64,000 nucleotides of DNA from assembly GCA_004297625.1 (NCBI GenBank), contig SCTY01000003.1:124001-188000 (forward strand), written 5' to 3'. Position 1 is the first letter of the stretch, and each line of letters begins with the position of its first letter. Origin of the DNA: Betaproteobacteria bacterium. Lineage in GTDB: Bacteria > Pseudomonadota > Gammaproteobacteria > Burkholderiales > SG8-39. Of this stretch, positions 25,089 through 33,064 are shown in pieces. Below the pieces are notes generated by a model. That model did no database searches and was not told the origin of the DNA. It was given only the letters and a program-made list of their open reading frames with translations. The translations under genes and the position numbers were made by a program.

Positions 25089-25658
25089 CTAGGGTTGCGC
25101 TTTTTTATCCTGATCCGCGCGTTTGCAGAAACCCTGCGGCGGTACGGCAAGCGCCGCGTTGAACTTGCTCGACATGTTCTGGAAGGCGATCAGCGCCGCC
25201 AGCTCGACGATCGCCTGCTCGTCGAAGTGCGCGCGCAGGCGGGCGAAGCAGGCATCGCCCATCTGCCTGCGCGGATCGGTCGTCTCCTCCGCATACGCCA
25301 GCGCCGCCTTCTCTCGCTCGCTGAAGAGCGGCGAGCTCTCGAAGCACTCCAGCGCCGCCAGCTTTTCGGGCGACACGCGCCGCTCGAGCGCCGCAGCGCC
25401 GTTGAGATCGACGCAGAAGCCGCACCAGTTGATCTGCGATACACGCACTTGCACGAGCGCGCGCAGTCCGGGCTCGATCGGCGAGCGCTTGCGGTCGATG
25501 GAGCGGTAGAGCAGCGTGAGAAACAGCAAGGCGTGCGGCAACCGTCCCCACAGGCGCGCCGGCTCGAGGGCGGCGCCGTACTTCCTGCGCTGCAGGGCGA
25601 AGATCAGCCGCGCGTACCAGGGGTACGCCGTGTCCGCCGGCGTCGCGACGCGTGCCAT
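25089..25658 (-). CDS. Carboxymuconolactone decarboxylase/AhpD-family protein
   Basis: 189 residues. The AhpD core is visible: IEPGLRALVQVRVSQINWCG then FCVDLN, giving the CxxC redox pair WCGFC, followed by ALAYAEETTDPRRQM and a helix with HFDEQAIVELAALIAFQN. Members act as peroxidase/disulfide relay proteins or decarboxylases; the CxxC favours a redox role here beside thiol-disulfide genes. It lies one base after the DUF411 gene. Confidence 0.82.
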   Translation of the reverse strand: MARVATPADTAYPWYARLIFALQRRKYGAALEPARLWGRLPHALLFLTLLYRSIDRKRSPIEPGLRALVQVRVSQINWCGFCVDLNGAAALERRVSPEKLAALECFESSPLFSEREKAALAYAEETTDPRRQMGDACFARLRAHFDEQAIVELAALIAFQNMSSKFNAALAVPPQGFCKRADQDKKAQP

Positions 25659-26105
25659 TCAATGCTGCTCGTACACCCGGCTGCCGCGCTCGTCGAAGGC
25701 GAGCGTGGCGTACGGCTGCGGGCGGCCCTGCTCCATGCCGGGCGAGCCGGGCACCATGCCGGGCACGGCCAGCCCTTTCACCTTGGCCCGCTCGCGCAGC
25801 AGCCGCTTGACGTCGGACGCGGGCACGTGGCCCTCGAAGACGTAGTTGCCCACCGTCGCGGTGTGGCACGACCACAGCGATTCGGGCACCCCGAGCTTCT
25901 GCTTCATCGGCGTGACGTCGCCCGTTTTGATGATCTCCAGGCGAAAGCCGCTCGCGCGCATGTGCTTCTGCCATTCCTCGCAGCAGCCGCAGGCCGGGCT
26001 CATGTACACCGTCATGGTCCTCGCGTACTGCGCATGGGCACGCGGCAGCACGCCGAGCGCGGACAGCGCGCCCAGCGCGCGAATGAACGAACGCCTGTCA
26101 ATCAT
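25659..26105 (-). CDS. DUF411 periplasmic metal-binding protein
   Basis: 148 residues. A twin-arginine-like start (MIDRRSFIRALGALSALG) is followed by the DUF411 core: VYMSPACGCCEEWQKHMR (CxCC motif), WSCHTATVGNYVFEGHVPA and the C-terminal GMVPGSPGMEQG methionine/glycine segment. DUF411 proteins are regularly found in copper and silver resistance clusters and are thought to bind metal in the periplasm. Its neighbours on both sides are redox/thiol genes. Confidence 0.85.
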   Translation of the reverse strand: MIDRRSFIRALGALSALGVLPRAHAQYARTMTVYMSPACGCCEEWQKHMRASGFRLEIIKTGDVTPMKQKLGVPESLWSCHTATVGNYVFEGHVPASDVKRLLRERAKVKGLAVPGMVPGSPGMEQGRPQPYATLAFDERGSRVYEQH

Positions 26106-26123
26106 GCTTTCTCCGATCGAATC

Positions 26124-26861
26124 TCATCCGATGCGTTGGAACACCGGAAAGGTCTTAAGAAGCCAGAACGCAAACACGGTCATGCGGCCGGTCATCATCG
26201 CCACGCCGATCACCACCATGACGAGACCGCCGACCGTCTGCAGGGCCGCGCCAAATCGGCGCAGGCGCCTGGTGACGCGCGCCGCGCGGTCGACGAAGAA
26301 CGCCGCGATGAGGAACGGCACGCCGAGACCCAGCGCATAGGCCGAAAGCAGGCCGACGCCGCCCGCGCTGGTGCTCGCCGCGCTGATCGTAAGGATCGCG
26401 CCGAGCACCGGGCCGATGCACGGCGTCCAGCCGAAGCCGAACGCCAGGCCGAGCACGAACGCGGCGGGCGGGCTGCCGCCCGTAAGGCGCGGATGCATGC
26501 GCACGTCGCGCGCGAGCCACGGCACCCAGCGCCACAGCCCGAGCATCACCAGTCCGAACAGGACCACGATCGCCCCGGCGATGAAGTTCGCCTCGAACCG
26601 GTAGCGCAGCAACAGCTGCCCGAGCGCGCTCGCGCTCGCGCCGAAGGCGATGAACACGGCCGAAAACCCGGCGACGAAAAGCGCGCTCATCCCGAGCGCC
26701 GCGAGGCGCTGCTCGGCGTGCAGGTGATGCCCGCGCTGCACGCTGCCGCCGGCGACGTAGGAAACGTAGCCCGGAACGATCGGCAGCACGCAAGGCGAGA
26801 GGAACGAGATCATTCCTCCCGCGAAGGCGGTCACGAGGCCGAGCATGGAGAGCTCAGACAT
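26124..26861 (-). CDS. ccdA: CcdA/DsbD-type transmembrane thiol-reducing protein
   Basis: 245 residues with six to seven membrane helices. Two conserved Cys motifs: FLSPCVLPIVPGYV and FGWTPCIGPVLGA, the pair used by CcdA to carry electrons from thioredoxin across the membrane. The start at 26861 (MSELSMLG) overlaps the preceding gene by 8 bases. It can supply reducing power to the TlpA-like and DUF411 partners encoded beside it. Confidence 0.9.
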   Translation of the reverse strand: MSELSMLGLVTAFAGGMISFLSPCVLPIVPGYVSYVAGGSVQRGHHLHAEQRLAALGMSALFVAGFSAVFIAFGASASALGQLLLRYRFEANFIAGAIVVLFGLVMLGLWRWVPWLARDVRMHPRLTGGSPPAAFVLGLAFGFGWTPCIGPVLGAILTISAASTSAGGVGLLSAYALGLGVPFLIAAFFVDRAARVTRRLRRFGAALQTVGGLVMVVIGVAMMTGRMTVFAFWLLKTFPVFQRIG

Positions 26862-27711
26862 TGCAGCCGGCTTCGCCGCCCTCGGGCACCAGGCCGCGGC
26901 GCTGCAGCTCCTGGCCGACATTCGCCGCCCAGCCGCTGCCGCTCGAGAGAGCTGCGCTCATGACCTGGCGCGGATCCACGTCGCGCCATTCGGTGCTCCT
27001 CACCGCCTTGAAGTAGAGCGCCGTATGCGCGTACTTATGGGGAAACCAGAAAGCGTTGAAGGCGAGCGCTTCGCGATAGAGGTGGTCCTCGCTTAGCCCC
27101 TGGCTTGCGCCGAGCGCAAGCAGCCCGAGGAGCGCCGAGCCGTGATTGCAATCCTGGTAGAACGTGGAGTTGTCGCAGCAGGGCCGGAACGAGTGGCCCG
27201 CCACGGCGAGCACCAGCCGCTCCTGCGCCGCGGTGAGCTCGACGATCGGAAACTTGTTGAAGTAGGCGCCGCCGCTCGCTTCGCTTCCGAGGTTCCATCC
27301 CCCTGTGGACGCGTAGCGGTAGAGCGACTTGCCGTTGATCGGGCTCTCGTTGTTCGCCGCCAGGCGATTGGCGAGGCCGATCGGCCAGAGCAGGTTCACG
27401 TACATGCCGGCGTTTTCGCGGTTGATGACGATGGGCCGATGCGAAGGGCCGGCCATGACCTCCTTCAGCTCCGCCGGCATGCCGCCGCGTTGCGCGTATA
27501 GCGCATCCATCTTTTGCGGATCGATGACCCCCTCGCGCACCAGCCGCACGATGGCATCCGCGAGCACCACCTTGCTTTGATAGCCGGCGGCCGGAACGGC
27601 GGTCGCCATGGCGTCAGTAAAGCGCTGGTTGTGCTCCGGCAAGGCGCTCGCTCCGGCGGATAGCGGGCTGGCGAGCGCAAGCACCAGCCAGCCTCGGGAG
27701 ATCGCTCTCAT
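26854..27711 (-). CDS. Exported protein of unknown function with CCDN/DCNHG motif
   Basis: 285 residues. Signal peptide (MRAISRGWLVLALASPLSAG), then a helix-rich soluble domain. The most distinctive part is HSFRPCCDNSTFYQDCNHGS with three cysteines and several histidines, then ALLGLLALGASQGLSEDHLY. I recall similar uncharacterised exported proteins beside TlpA/DsbD-like genes, but no function. It overlaps tlpA by 4 bases and ccdA by 8, so it is firmly part of the thiol operon. A periplasmic redox or metal-binding partner is a guess. Confidence 0.7.
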   Translation of the reverse strand: MRAISRGWLVLALASPLSAGASALPEHNQRFTDAMATAVPAAGYQSKVVLADAIVRLVREGVIDPQKMDALYAQRGGMPAELKEVMAGPSHRPIVINRENAGMYVNLLWPIGLANRLAANNESPINGKSLYRYASTGGWNLGSEASGGAYFNKFPIVELTAAQERLVLAVAGHSFRPCCDNSTFYQDCNHGSALLGLLALGASQGLSEDHLYREALAFNAFWFPHKYAHTALYFKAVRSTEWRDVDPRQVMSAALSSGSGWAANVGQELQRRGLVPEGGEAGCNV

Positions 27712-28271
27712 GGCGCTTCGGCCTGCAGCTGCCGCACGACAGGCAGCAGCTTCTCTTCCACGATCTGTGGCGTGATCGCGCCGATGATCTTGTGACGGAT
27801 CACGCCACGCTTGTCGACGACGAAGGTTTCCGGAACGCCGTAGACGCCCCAGTCGATGCCGACGCGGCCGTCGAGGTCCGCGCCGGTACGCAGGTACGGA
27901 TCGCCCAGCTCTTTGAGCCAGTTCGCCGCGTCGTCGGGCCGGTCTTTGTAGTTCAGGCCGTGCACCGGAACGATGCGCGCTTCGCTGAGCTTCATCCACA
28001 GCGGGTGCTCCTCGCGGCAAGCCGTGCACCAGGAAGCAAACACGTTCACGATGGCCACTTCGCCGCGCAGGTCGGCAGTGGAAAGCCCGAGCGTGCGGCC
28101 CTTGACCGGCGGAAGCTCGAACTGCGGTACCTGCTTGTTGAGTAGCGGCGAGGGAATCTCGCGCGGATTCAGCGTAAGTCCCACACCGAGCAGCACGGCG
28201 AGGGCGAGGAAAATCGCGAGCGGCCAGATGCGCAGCCGGCGTGGAGGCGATTGGATGGTTGCTTCATTCAT
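27708..28271 (-). CDS. TlpA/DsbE-like periplasmic thioredoxin
   Basis: 187 residues. An N-terminal membrane anchor (LAIFLALAVLLGVGL) is followed by a thioredoxin domain with active site ASWCTACREEHP and the cis-proline region YGVPETFVVDKRG, as in CcmG/DsbE. The active site WCTAC differs from the WCPTC usual in CcmG. Probably reduces apocytochrome or copper-protein thiols, fed by the adjacent CcdA. The start at 28271 overlaps the end of the preceding gene by 8 bases. Confidence 0.88.
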   Translation of the reverse strand: MNEATIQSPPRRLRIWPLAIFLALAVLLGVGLTLNPREIPSPLLNKQVPQFELPPVKGRTLGLSTADLRGEVAIVNVFASWCTACREEHPLWMKLSEARIVPVHGLNYKDRPDDAANWLKELGDPYLRTGADLDGRVGIDWGVYGVPETFVVDKRGVIRHKIIGAITPQIVEEKLLPVVRQLQAEAP

Positions 28272-28764
28272 CGCAGCAATCCACGAGCTTGTTGACGATG
28301 TCCTGCAGCGTCCAGGGTTTTTCGGCCTCGGCCACCTTCTTGAACCCGGCCGTGTCGATGAGCTTGAGGCGCAGTCCCCAGAAGAGCGCATACGTCTTGC
28401 GTGCGCGCTCGAACATCTCCTTCGCTTCGCCGTTCTTGCCGTCCGAATGGAGCTTGGTGCCCACCTCGATAAGGCGCATGGTGGTCGCGAGAAGGTGCTT
28501 CGTGATGCACCAGGTTTCGCCTTCGTGGCGGTCGATGAGCTTTCCGAGCAGCTCCTTGCGCAGGCTGCGCACTTCCTGCAGCAGGTCGAAGTAGTGCGGC
28601 TTTTCGGTCTTCACGCCGGTAAAGAAGAAATGCTCCTCCAGGCTCACGAGGTTCATCACCGCGATGCTCAGATCCTCCTCCGTGGAGAGATCGATCGCTT
28701 TCGCTTCCTTCAGCGAATCGATCCTGCGGAGCAGGGCTTCGAATGCGGGTTGCGGAATGTCCAT
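28264..28764 (-). CDS. Conserved helical cytoplasmic protein of unknown function
   Basis: 166 residues without signal peptide or membrane segment, predicted almost fully helical. Notable segments are MNLVSLEEHFFFTGVKTEK, GETWCITKHLLATTMRLIE and a C-terminal LVDCCDE cysteine pair. It lies between a CcdA-like gene and tlpA, with an 8-base overlap with the latter. I do not recognise a named family; the CC pair and context suggest metal or thiol chemistry. Confidence 0.6.
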   Translation of the reverse strand: MDIPQPAFEALLRRIDSLKEAKAIDLSTEEDLSIAVMNLVSLEEHFFFTGVKTEKPHYFDLLQEVRSLRKELLGKLIDRHEGETWCITKHLLATTMRLIEVGTKLHSDGKNGEAKEMFERARKTYALFWGLRLKLIDTAGFKKVAEAEKPWTLQDIVNKLVDCCDE

Positions 28765-28773
28765 TTGAAATTC

Positions 28774-29556
28774 CTATAGCGCGAAGATGAGAGCCCCGAG
28801 CAGCACCATCGCCTGCCCGCCCCACAGCCGCATCGAGCCGGTGTTGCTCTTCTTCCAAGCCTCGACCTTTGCGAGCAGCGAGCGGTCGCTGGCGAGGAGC
28901 AGGATGACGACGAGCGGCAGGATGAAGATGAGGTTGTAGAGCAGCAGGTAGCCGAGGCCGGCAAGGTGGGTGCCGCGGTCGTGCAGCAGGCCGATCACCA
29001 TGATGTAGGGCCCGCCGGTACAGGGGAACTCGCACAGGCCGGTCAAGCCGCCGAGCGCGAAGGCTGAGGGCAGGGAGGCTTTTTCCATCAGCTGCGCCAT
29101 CGGGGCTTTCGCGAACTGCGGGATCTTCACCTTCACCGGGAACGCCGGCACGAAGTGGTTAAGCAGGCTTATCAGCCCCAGCAGGATGAGCACGGACGCA
29201 CCGAGCTTCGCCATGAAGTGCGGCGTATCGAAGAGGTGCAGCACCTGCAGCATGCCCAGCCCGATCAGCATGTAGACGAGGAAGATGCCGAGGATGTAGG
29301 CCGCCCCGATTTCGAGCACGTGCGAGCGCAGCTTGCCGAGGCTGAGCAGAAACGCGATGGTGACGATCAGCACCGAGAAGGCGCACGGATTGATGCTGTC
29401 GATGAGCGCGGCGACCCCGACCAGCGGCAGCAGCCAGCTACCCTCGTTCGACATCGTCCACAGCGCCGCCGTGGCGCTGCTCCCGGACTTAAGGAACAGC
29501 ACCGAGGCGACCAGCGCGAGGGCGATGCCGACGAGCGTTGCGACTTTCGCGTTCAT
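28774..29556 (-). CDS. CcdA-like cytochrome c biogenesis/thiol transport membrane protein
   Basis: 260 residues, about seven membrane helices. Conserved cysteines are in IDSINPCAFSVLIVT and GLCEFPCTGGPYIMV; these resemble the DsbD beta-domain of the longer CcdA-like group rather than classical CcdA. A homologue with the same DGINPCAFTVLLLF/GLCTVPCSGAVY motifs lies at 51454. It lies 6 bases after the DUF1573 gene and before the helical protein gene. Probably moves electrons to a periplasmic acceptor. Confidence 0.85.
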   Translation of the reverse strand: MNAKVATLVGIALALVASVLFLKSGSSATAALWTMSNEGSWLLPLVGVAALIDSINPCAFSVLIVTIAFLLSLGKLRSHVLEIGAAYILGIFLVYMLIGLGMLQVLHLFDTPHFMAKLGASVLILLGLISLLNHFVPAFPVKVKIPQFAKAPMAQLMEKASLPSAFALGGLTGLCEFPCTGGPYIMVIGLLHDRGTHLAGLGYLLLYNLIFILPLVVILLLASDRSLLAKVEAWKKSNTGSMRLWGGQAMVLLGALIFAL

Positions 29557-29562
29557 GAGGGA

Positions 29563-30090
29563 TCAGGGCCTCACCATGGCGACCATGCCGAGCTCGAGCG
29601 GCGCAGCGCCTTTGGTTTCCACGGTGACGACGCGTTCGATGCGTCCGACTCCGGACGGCCCGTGCGCCGCCGGGTCGAAGACCACTTCCAGCAACGCCGT
29701 CTCGCCCGGCGCCAGCTGCCCGCTCACGGCCTTCAGCGGTCCATGGCCGGGCATGCCGAACGGTCCCTGCTTGCGGCCGCTCGCGGTGACGAGCGTCGCC
29801 TCGGTGCACATGCAGGAGGTGTAGATCTTGTCGAGCGCGAGCGGCGCGGCCCCCTCGTTCTTGATGCGGTAGGTCGTGGAAACCTTGCCCGCCGCCATCG
29901 AGATCGTCCCGAAATCGTAGTTCGGCCGCTGGGAGATCAGGGCACCGGGCTGCTGCGCCACCTGCGCTTGCGCGGGTGTCGCTTGCGCGCTCACCGCCTT
30001 CTGCTGCGATTGGTAAATACCGAACCCGATAGCGACCACGCTGATCGCGATCAGACCGTACAACATCTTGTTAGCACTGGATGGTTTCAT
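29563..30090 (-). CDS. DUF1573-domain exported protein
   Basis: 175 residues. Membrane anchor or signal near residues 8-27, then one DUF1573 (immunoglobulin-like) domain: RPNYDFGTISMAAGKVSTTY, LDKIYTSCMCTEATL and LAPGETALLEVVFDP. The SCMCT cysteine pair is typical of the family. Location is the periplasm. DUF1573 proteins often travel with DsbD/CcdA-like genes as here. Overlaps the Spy-like gene by ATGA. Confidence 0.85.
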   Translation of the reverse strand: MKPSSANKMLYGLIAISVVAIGFGIYQSQQKAVSAQATPAQAQVAQQPGALISQRPNYDFGTISMAAGKVSTTYRIKNEGAAPLALDKIYTSCMCTEATLVTASGRKQGPFGMPGHGPLKAVSGQLAPGETALLEVVFDPAAHGPSGVGRIERVVTVETKGAAPLELGMVAMVRP

Positions 30091-30509
30091 AGGCGTATCC
30101 GCTTCAGCTGGCTGCGTTGTTCATCGGTCAGTACTGCATTGATCCGCTTGCCCGCGTCGAGCGAGGCCTCGAACATTTGCTTCATCGCGGCCGACATGGC
30201 ATCGAAGGACTTGCGCGCCGCGGCTTCGTCGAGGCTTGCCAACGCCAATGGGTCACGCATGTAGAAGCCCTGCTGGTGGCCGCGGCTCATGATTTCCTGG
30301 CGCTTGCGCCACAGGTCGCGTTGGATGTCGGCGATCTTCGCGCGCTGCTCGCTCGTGAGATTGAGCCCCGCATAGCCGCCGTGGCAATCGAAGTTGCCGG
30401 CGTCTTGGCCTCCCATCATTCCGCCGTCCATGCCTGGGCCTTGTTGCGCCAGGGCCGGGAAGGCAAAGAAGGCGGAAAGCAGCGCCGCGGTAATCACTGT
30501 GCGTTTCAT
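30087..30509 (-). CDS. Spy/CpxP-like periplasmic chaperone
   Basis: 140 residues. Signal peptide MKRTVITAALLSAFFAFPALAQQ, a Met/Gly segment (GPGMDGGMMGGQDAG), then the LTxxQ-type helical domain: LNLTSEQRAKIADIQRDLWR and AVLTDEQRSQLKRIRL. Family members bind unfolded periplasmic proteins; the methionine motifs may also bind copper. GGAG lies about 9 bases before the ATG at 30509. Length is normal. Confidence 0.85.
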   Translation of the reverse strand: MKRTVITAALLSAFFAFPALAQQGPGMDGGMMGGQDAGNFDCHGGYAGLNLTSEQRAKIADIQRDLWRKRQEIMSRGHQQGFYMRDPLALASLDEAAARKSFDAMSAAMKQMFEASLDAGKRINAVLTDEQRSQLKRIRL

Positions 30510-30618
30510 ACTCGAATCTCCTTGCATCCGTTTTCGGTTGATGCGCGCCCGAGCGCGCGTTAGCGCTCGCGGCACACGTCGTAGTTAGTACGGAACGGCC
30601 GCCTGGAATGGCGGCGTC

Positions 30619-30972
30619 TCAGCGCAGAATGCGCGCCGAGCGGGAGTAGTAGGAACGCGTTGGCGCCAGTGCGGTCGTGAACATCACCGCGACGGGTGCC
30701 AGGAAGGCAATCGGTATCGGATACGCGAACGAGGCGGCGATGGGTTTCGCCGACGGTCCGGGCGGTGCCATGTCGGCAAGATTCAGCTGCGACCCGTCCG
30801 CGACGCTTTCGCAGCATGCGGCCGAATGCTGCCCGGGCGCAGGATGCTTGAACGTCGCCTCGCATATGGGGCGCAACAGGACTACCGACAGCGCCGTGAC
30901 GGCGAGCAATAGAAAGAGCGCGGCGAGGCGCCCGCTCGATCCCGTTCGCTGCGTCAGAAGCCGGCTATCCAT
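30619..30972 (-). CDS. Small membrane/exported protein with PTR-x-x-Y-x-RSARILR tail
   Basis: 117 residues, one hydrophobic N-terminal segment (LAALFLLLAVTALSVVLLRP) and a second near residue 85. The C terminus PTRSYYSRSARILR is nearly identical to that of the protein at 36254 (PTRTFYARSARILR). Two cysteines (ACCES) lie in between. I see no clear Shine-Dalgarno before this ATG, so the start is uncertain. An FNR-type dyad lies about 42 bases upstream. Function unknown. Confidence 0.55.
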   Translation of the reverse strand: MDSRLLTQRTGSSGRLAALFLLLAVTALSVVLLRPICEATFKHPAPGQHSAACCESVADGSQLNLADMAPPGPSAKPIAASFAYPIPIAFLAPVAVMFTTALAPTRSYYSRSARILR

Positions 30973-31007
30973 GCAGGAGAAGCTTGCCGGTGATGGCGAA
31001 TCCGGGC

Positions 31008-31021
31008 TTGACCCAGATCAA
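31008..31021. promoter_or_regulatory. FNR/Anr/Dnr-type dyad
   Basis: TTGACCCAGATCAA, fitting TTGAY-N4-RTCAA. It is in the gap between two minus-strand genes, centred about 42 bases before the start of the 30619-30972 gene, and could drive the long thiol/redox run that follows. Confidence 0.5.
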
Positions 31022-31025
31022 ACGG

Positions 31026-31448
31026 CTACTTGAGCTGCCAGCGGAACGAACGCGGCTTCGCCTCGCCGGGGCGAGTCATTCGCATCTCGAGCGATTGCGG
31101 CGCCTGCTTTCCGGCGGCGAATTTCAGCACCCCCGAACGGTGGTGCCCGCCGGGGCCCGCGCCCTCCCAGGCGACGGGGCGGTATTCGACGCCGCGGTCG
31201 TCGACGAGCACCGTGGTCTTCGAGAAATCATCGGACAGGTCCTGCGAGTGCGTGTTCAGGGCGACGTCGAAGTTCCAGGTCTTGGCGCCCGCAGCGATCG
31301 CCTGCGGCGTGACCGACACCGTTACCCCCGCTTCCGTGCTTTTTTGCTCGCCGAGCTGCGCGCCGACCGCTAGTGCGGCAACGGTCAGCCCGAGGATGAA
31401 TGCAATGGCCTGCAATGTGTACCGATACATGACAACGCTCCGTTTCAT
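31026..31448 (-). CDS. Exported protein of unknown function
   Basis: 140 residues. N-terminal hydrophobic segment (LQAIAFILGLTVAALAVGA) as signal peptide or anchor, then a beta-rich domain (KTWNFDVALNTHSQDLSDDF, VLVDDRGVEYRPVAWEGAGP, GGHHRSGVLKF). I recognise no named family. It overlaps the Rieske gene by ATGA, so it is co-translated with it; a periplasmic partner of that protein is possible but unproved. Confidence 0.6.
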   Translation of the reverse strand: MKRSVVMYRYTLQAIAFILGLTVAALAVGAQLGEQKSTEAGVTVSVTPQAIAAGAKTWNFDVALNTHSQDLSDDFSKTTVLVDDRGVEYRPVAWEGAGPGGHHRSGVLKFAAGKQAPQSLEMRMTRPGEAKPRSFRWQLK

Positions 31449-32029
31449 AGCGACACCTGATCTTCACCGATGACGAGTCGTCCCTCGGCGACATAAGCAT
31501 GAGGCGGAACGACGAGATTCGTGGGCGCCGGCGAGCCCTTGAACACGCGCCCCGCCAAGTCGAACTTCGAGCCGTGGCATGGGCAGTACCAGCCGCCGGG
31601 CCAGTCGGGCTCGACCGACCCGGGCGCCGGATAGTAGGAGGGAATGCAGCCGAGGTGCGTACAGAGCGACACCGTGACGAAGATCTCCGGATTGATCGAG
31701 CGCGTGGCGTTGCGTGCTGCCTTCGGCTGCTGCGTCGTCACCGTCGAGTCGGGATCGGTCAGCCGAGACCGCGCAGAATCCAGGCGCGCGAGCATTTCGG
31801 ACGTACGGCGCAATACCCAGACCGGCTTGCCGCGCCACTCTGCCGTCGCCAGCTCGCCGGACTGCAGTTTGCTGACGTCGAGCTCCACCGGCGCACCGGC
31901 CGAGCGCGCGCGCTCGCTCGGCGCGAGGCTCACGAGGAACGGAACGCTCGCGCCGGCGATCGCCACGCCGCCGGCAACTGCCGTGCTGTCCACGAGCAGC
32001 TTGCGACGCCGCGCATCGAACTGGGTCAT
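31445..32029 (-). CDS. Rieske [2Fe-2S] protein (cytochrome bc1-type), no cyt b/c1 neighbours
   Basis: 194 residues. N-terminal anchor with Tat-like basics (DARRRKLLVDSTAVAGG), then the Rieske domain with ligands C123/H125 (CTHLGC) and C149 plus H152 (CPCHGS), and the two extra cysteines for the stabilising disulfide (C128, C151). The insertion and GSVEPDWPGGWYC region match the petA/UQCR-FS1 subunit. It stands without cytochrome b or c1 genes and lies between lgt (ATGA overlap) and an unknown exported protein. Confidence 0.88.
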   Translation of the reverse strand: MTQFDARRRKLLVDSTAVAGGVAIAGASVPFLVSLAPSERARSAGAPVELDVSKLQSGELATAEWRGKPVWVLRRTSEMLARLDSARSRLTDPDSTVTTQQPKAARNATRSINPEIFVTVSLCTHLGCIPSYYPAPGSVEPDWPGGWYCPCHGSKFDLAGRVFKGSPAPTNLVVPPHAYVAEGRLVIGEDQVSL

Positions 32030-32793
32030 GATCGCGTCCCGCCCGGCTTGCCGAGCCTGTAGAAGCCCGCCACAGCAATCGCAATCAGCGCGACCGCGAA
32101 GACCTGCGCCGCCGGAAGGCCCCAGGCGAAGATCGCCGGGTTGCCGCGGAAGAATTCCACGGCGAATCGCGCCGCGCCGTAGCCCGCCAGATACGTGAGC
32201 AATACGAAGCCGTCGACGCGATAGCGCTTCCTCGTCGCCCAGACCAGAACAAAGACGAGCAAGTACGCCGCCATTTCGTAGATCTCTACCGGATGGAGCG
32301 GCACGTTGAGCGGCGCCATGGCGCGCGGATCCGTGTACGTAATCGCCCAGGCGAGGTCGCTTCGCCTTCCAAAACTGTCACCGTTGAGCAGGCACGCCAA
32401 GATCCCGGCCGTCTGCCCGAGGATCGCGCCGGGAGCGAGCGTATCGGCGAATCGCCGGATCGAAATGTTTTGCCGATGGCAGTACCAAACGGCAACCGCG
32501 AATCCGCCGGCGACCGCTCCGATGATCCCGAGCCCGCCGCGCCAGACGGCCAGGATTTCCCACGGGTTGCTCAGGTAATACGCGGGCTCGGAAAATGCGA
32601 CGAAGTAAAGCCTGGCGCCGACGATTCCGCCGAGCAACGCGTAAAAAGCGAAGTCGTGGATCAGCGCGGGATCGAGTCCCTTCCTTTTCGCTTCCCTGGC
32701 GCTCAGCCATAGGCCGAGCAGAAAGGAAAGCGCCACGACGACGCCGTACGAGCGTATTTGGAACGATCCGAGCTGAAGAAGAACCGGGTACAC
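32026..32793 (-). CDS. lgt: Prolipoprotein diacylglyceryl transferase Lgt
   Basis: 255 residues with about seven membrane helices. Diagnostic segments: IRSYGVVVALSFLLGLWL, GGIVGARLYFV, WRGGLGIIGAVAGG and HPVEIYEMAAYLL. It transfers diacylglycerol to the lipobox cysteine of prolipoproteins. Its presence inside a copper island, overlapping the Rieske gene, suggests a second, accessory copy alongside a chromosomal one; that needs the rest of the genome. Several lipobox proteins (cytochrome at 12385, LemA) occur in the window. Confidence 0.9.
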   Translation of the reverse strand: MYPVLLQLGSFQIRSYGVVVALSFLLGLWLSAREAKRKGLDPALIHDFAFYALLGGIVGARLYFVAFSEPAYYLSNPWEILAVWRGGLGIIGAVAGGFAVAVWYCHRQNISIRRFADTLAPGAILGQTAGILACLLNGDSFGRRSDLAWAITYTDPRAMAPLNVPLHPVEIYEMAAYLLVFVLVWATRKRYRVDGFVLLTYLAGYGAARFAVEFFRGNPAIFAWGLPAAQVFAVALIAIAVAGFYRLGKPGGTRS

Positions 32794-32811
32794 GCCTGGC
32801 CTAATAGCAGC

Positions 32812-33051
32812 TCAGCAACATCCCCCGCCGTGCTTCTTGGACGCAGCCGCGGCAACGGCTTTCGTACCCTGCCCGCTCGCTTCCTTCTTCGAAGCGTTCT
32901 GCGCCGGCCCTTCGTGCGCCATGTCATGTCCGCCGCAGCAGCCGCCCATCATTCCGCCGCCTGGGCGCATGCGCGCGAAGAGCCACACAACGCCTACGGC
33001 GACAACGATCCAAACCCAGTTTTGCGATAGCCATTCCGATAGCCATTCCAT
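32812..33051 (-). CDS. Small CCGG-type membrane protein (79 aa)
   Basis: Starts MEWLSEWLSQNWVWIVVAVG: a tryptophan-rich membrane helix, then a Gly/Met segment with MMGGCCGGHD, a Lys/Ala linker and a terminal GGGCC. GGAGGG lies upstream of the ATG. It shares its N-terminal pattern and paired cysteines with the proteins at 25079 and 41748, and its MAHEGP segment with a small ORF at 50431. It is 13 bases downstream of copA, so a copper-related role is likely. Confidence 0.72.
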   Translation of the reverse strand: MEWLSEWLSQNWVWIVVAVGVVWLFARMRPGGGMMGGCCGGHDMAHEGPAQNASKKEASGQGTKAVAAAASKKHGGGCC

Positions 33052-33064
33052 ACGACCCTCCGAT

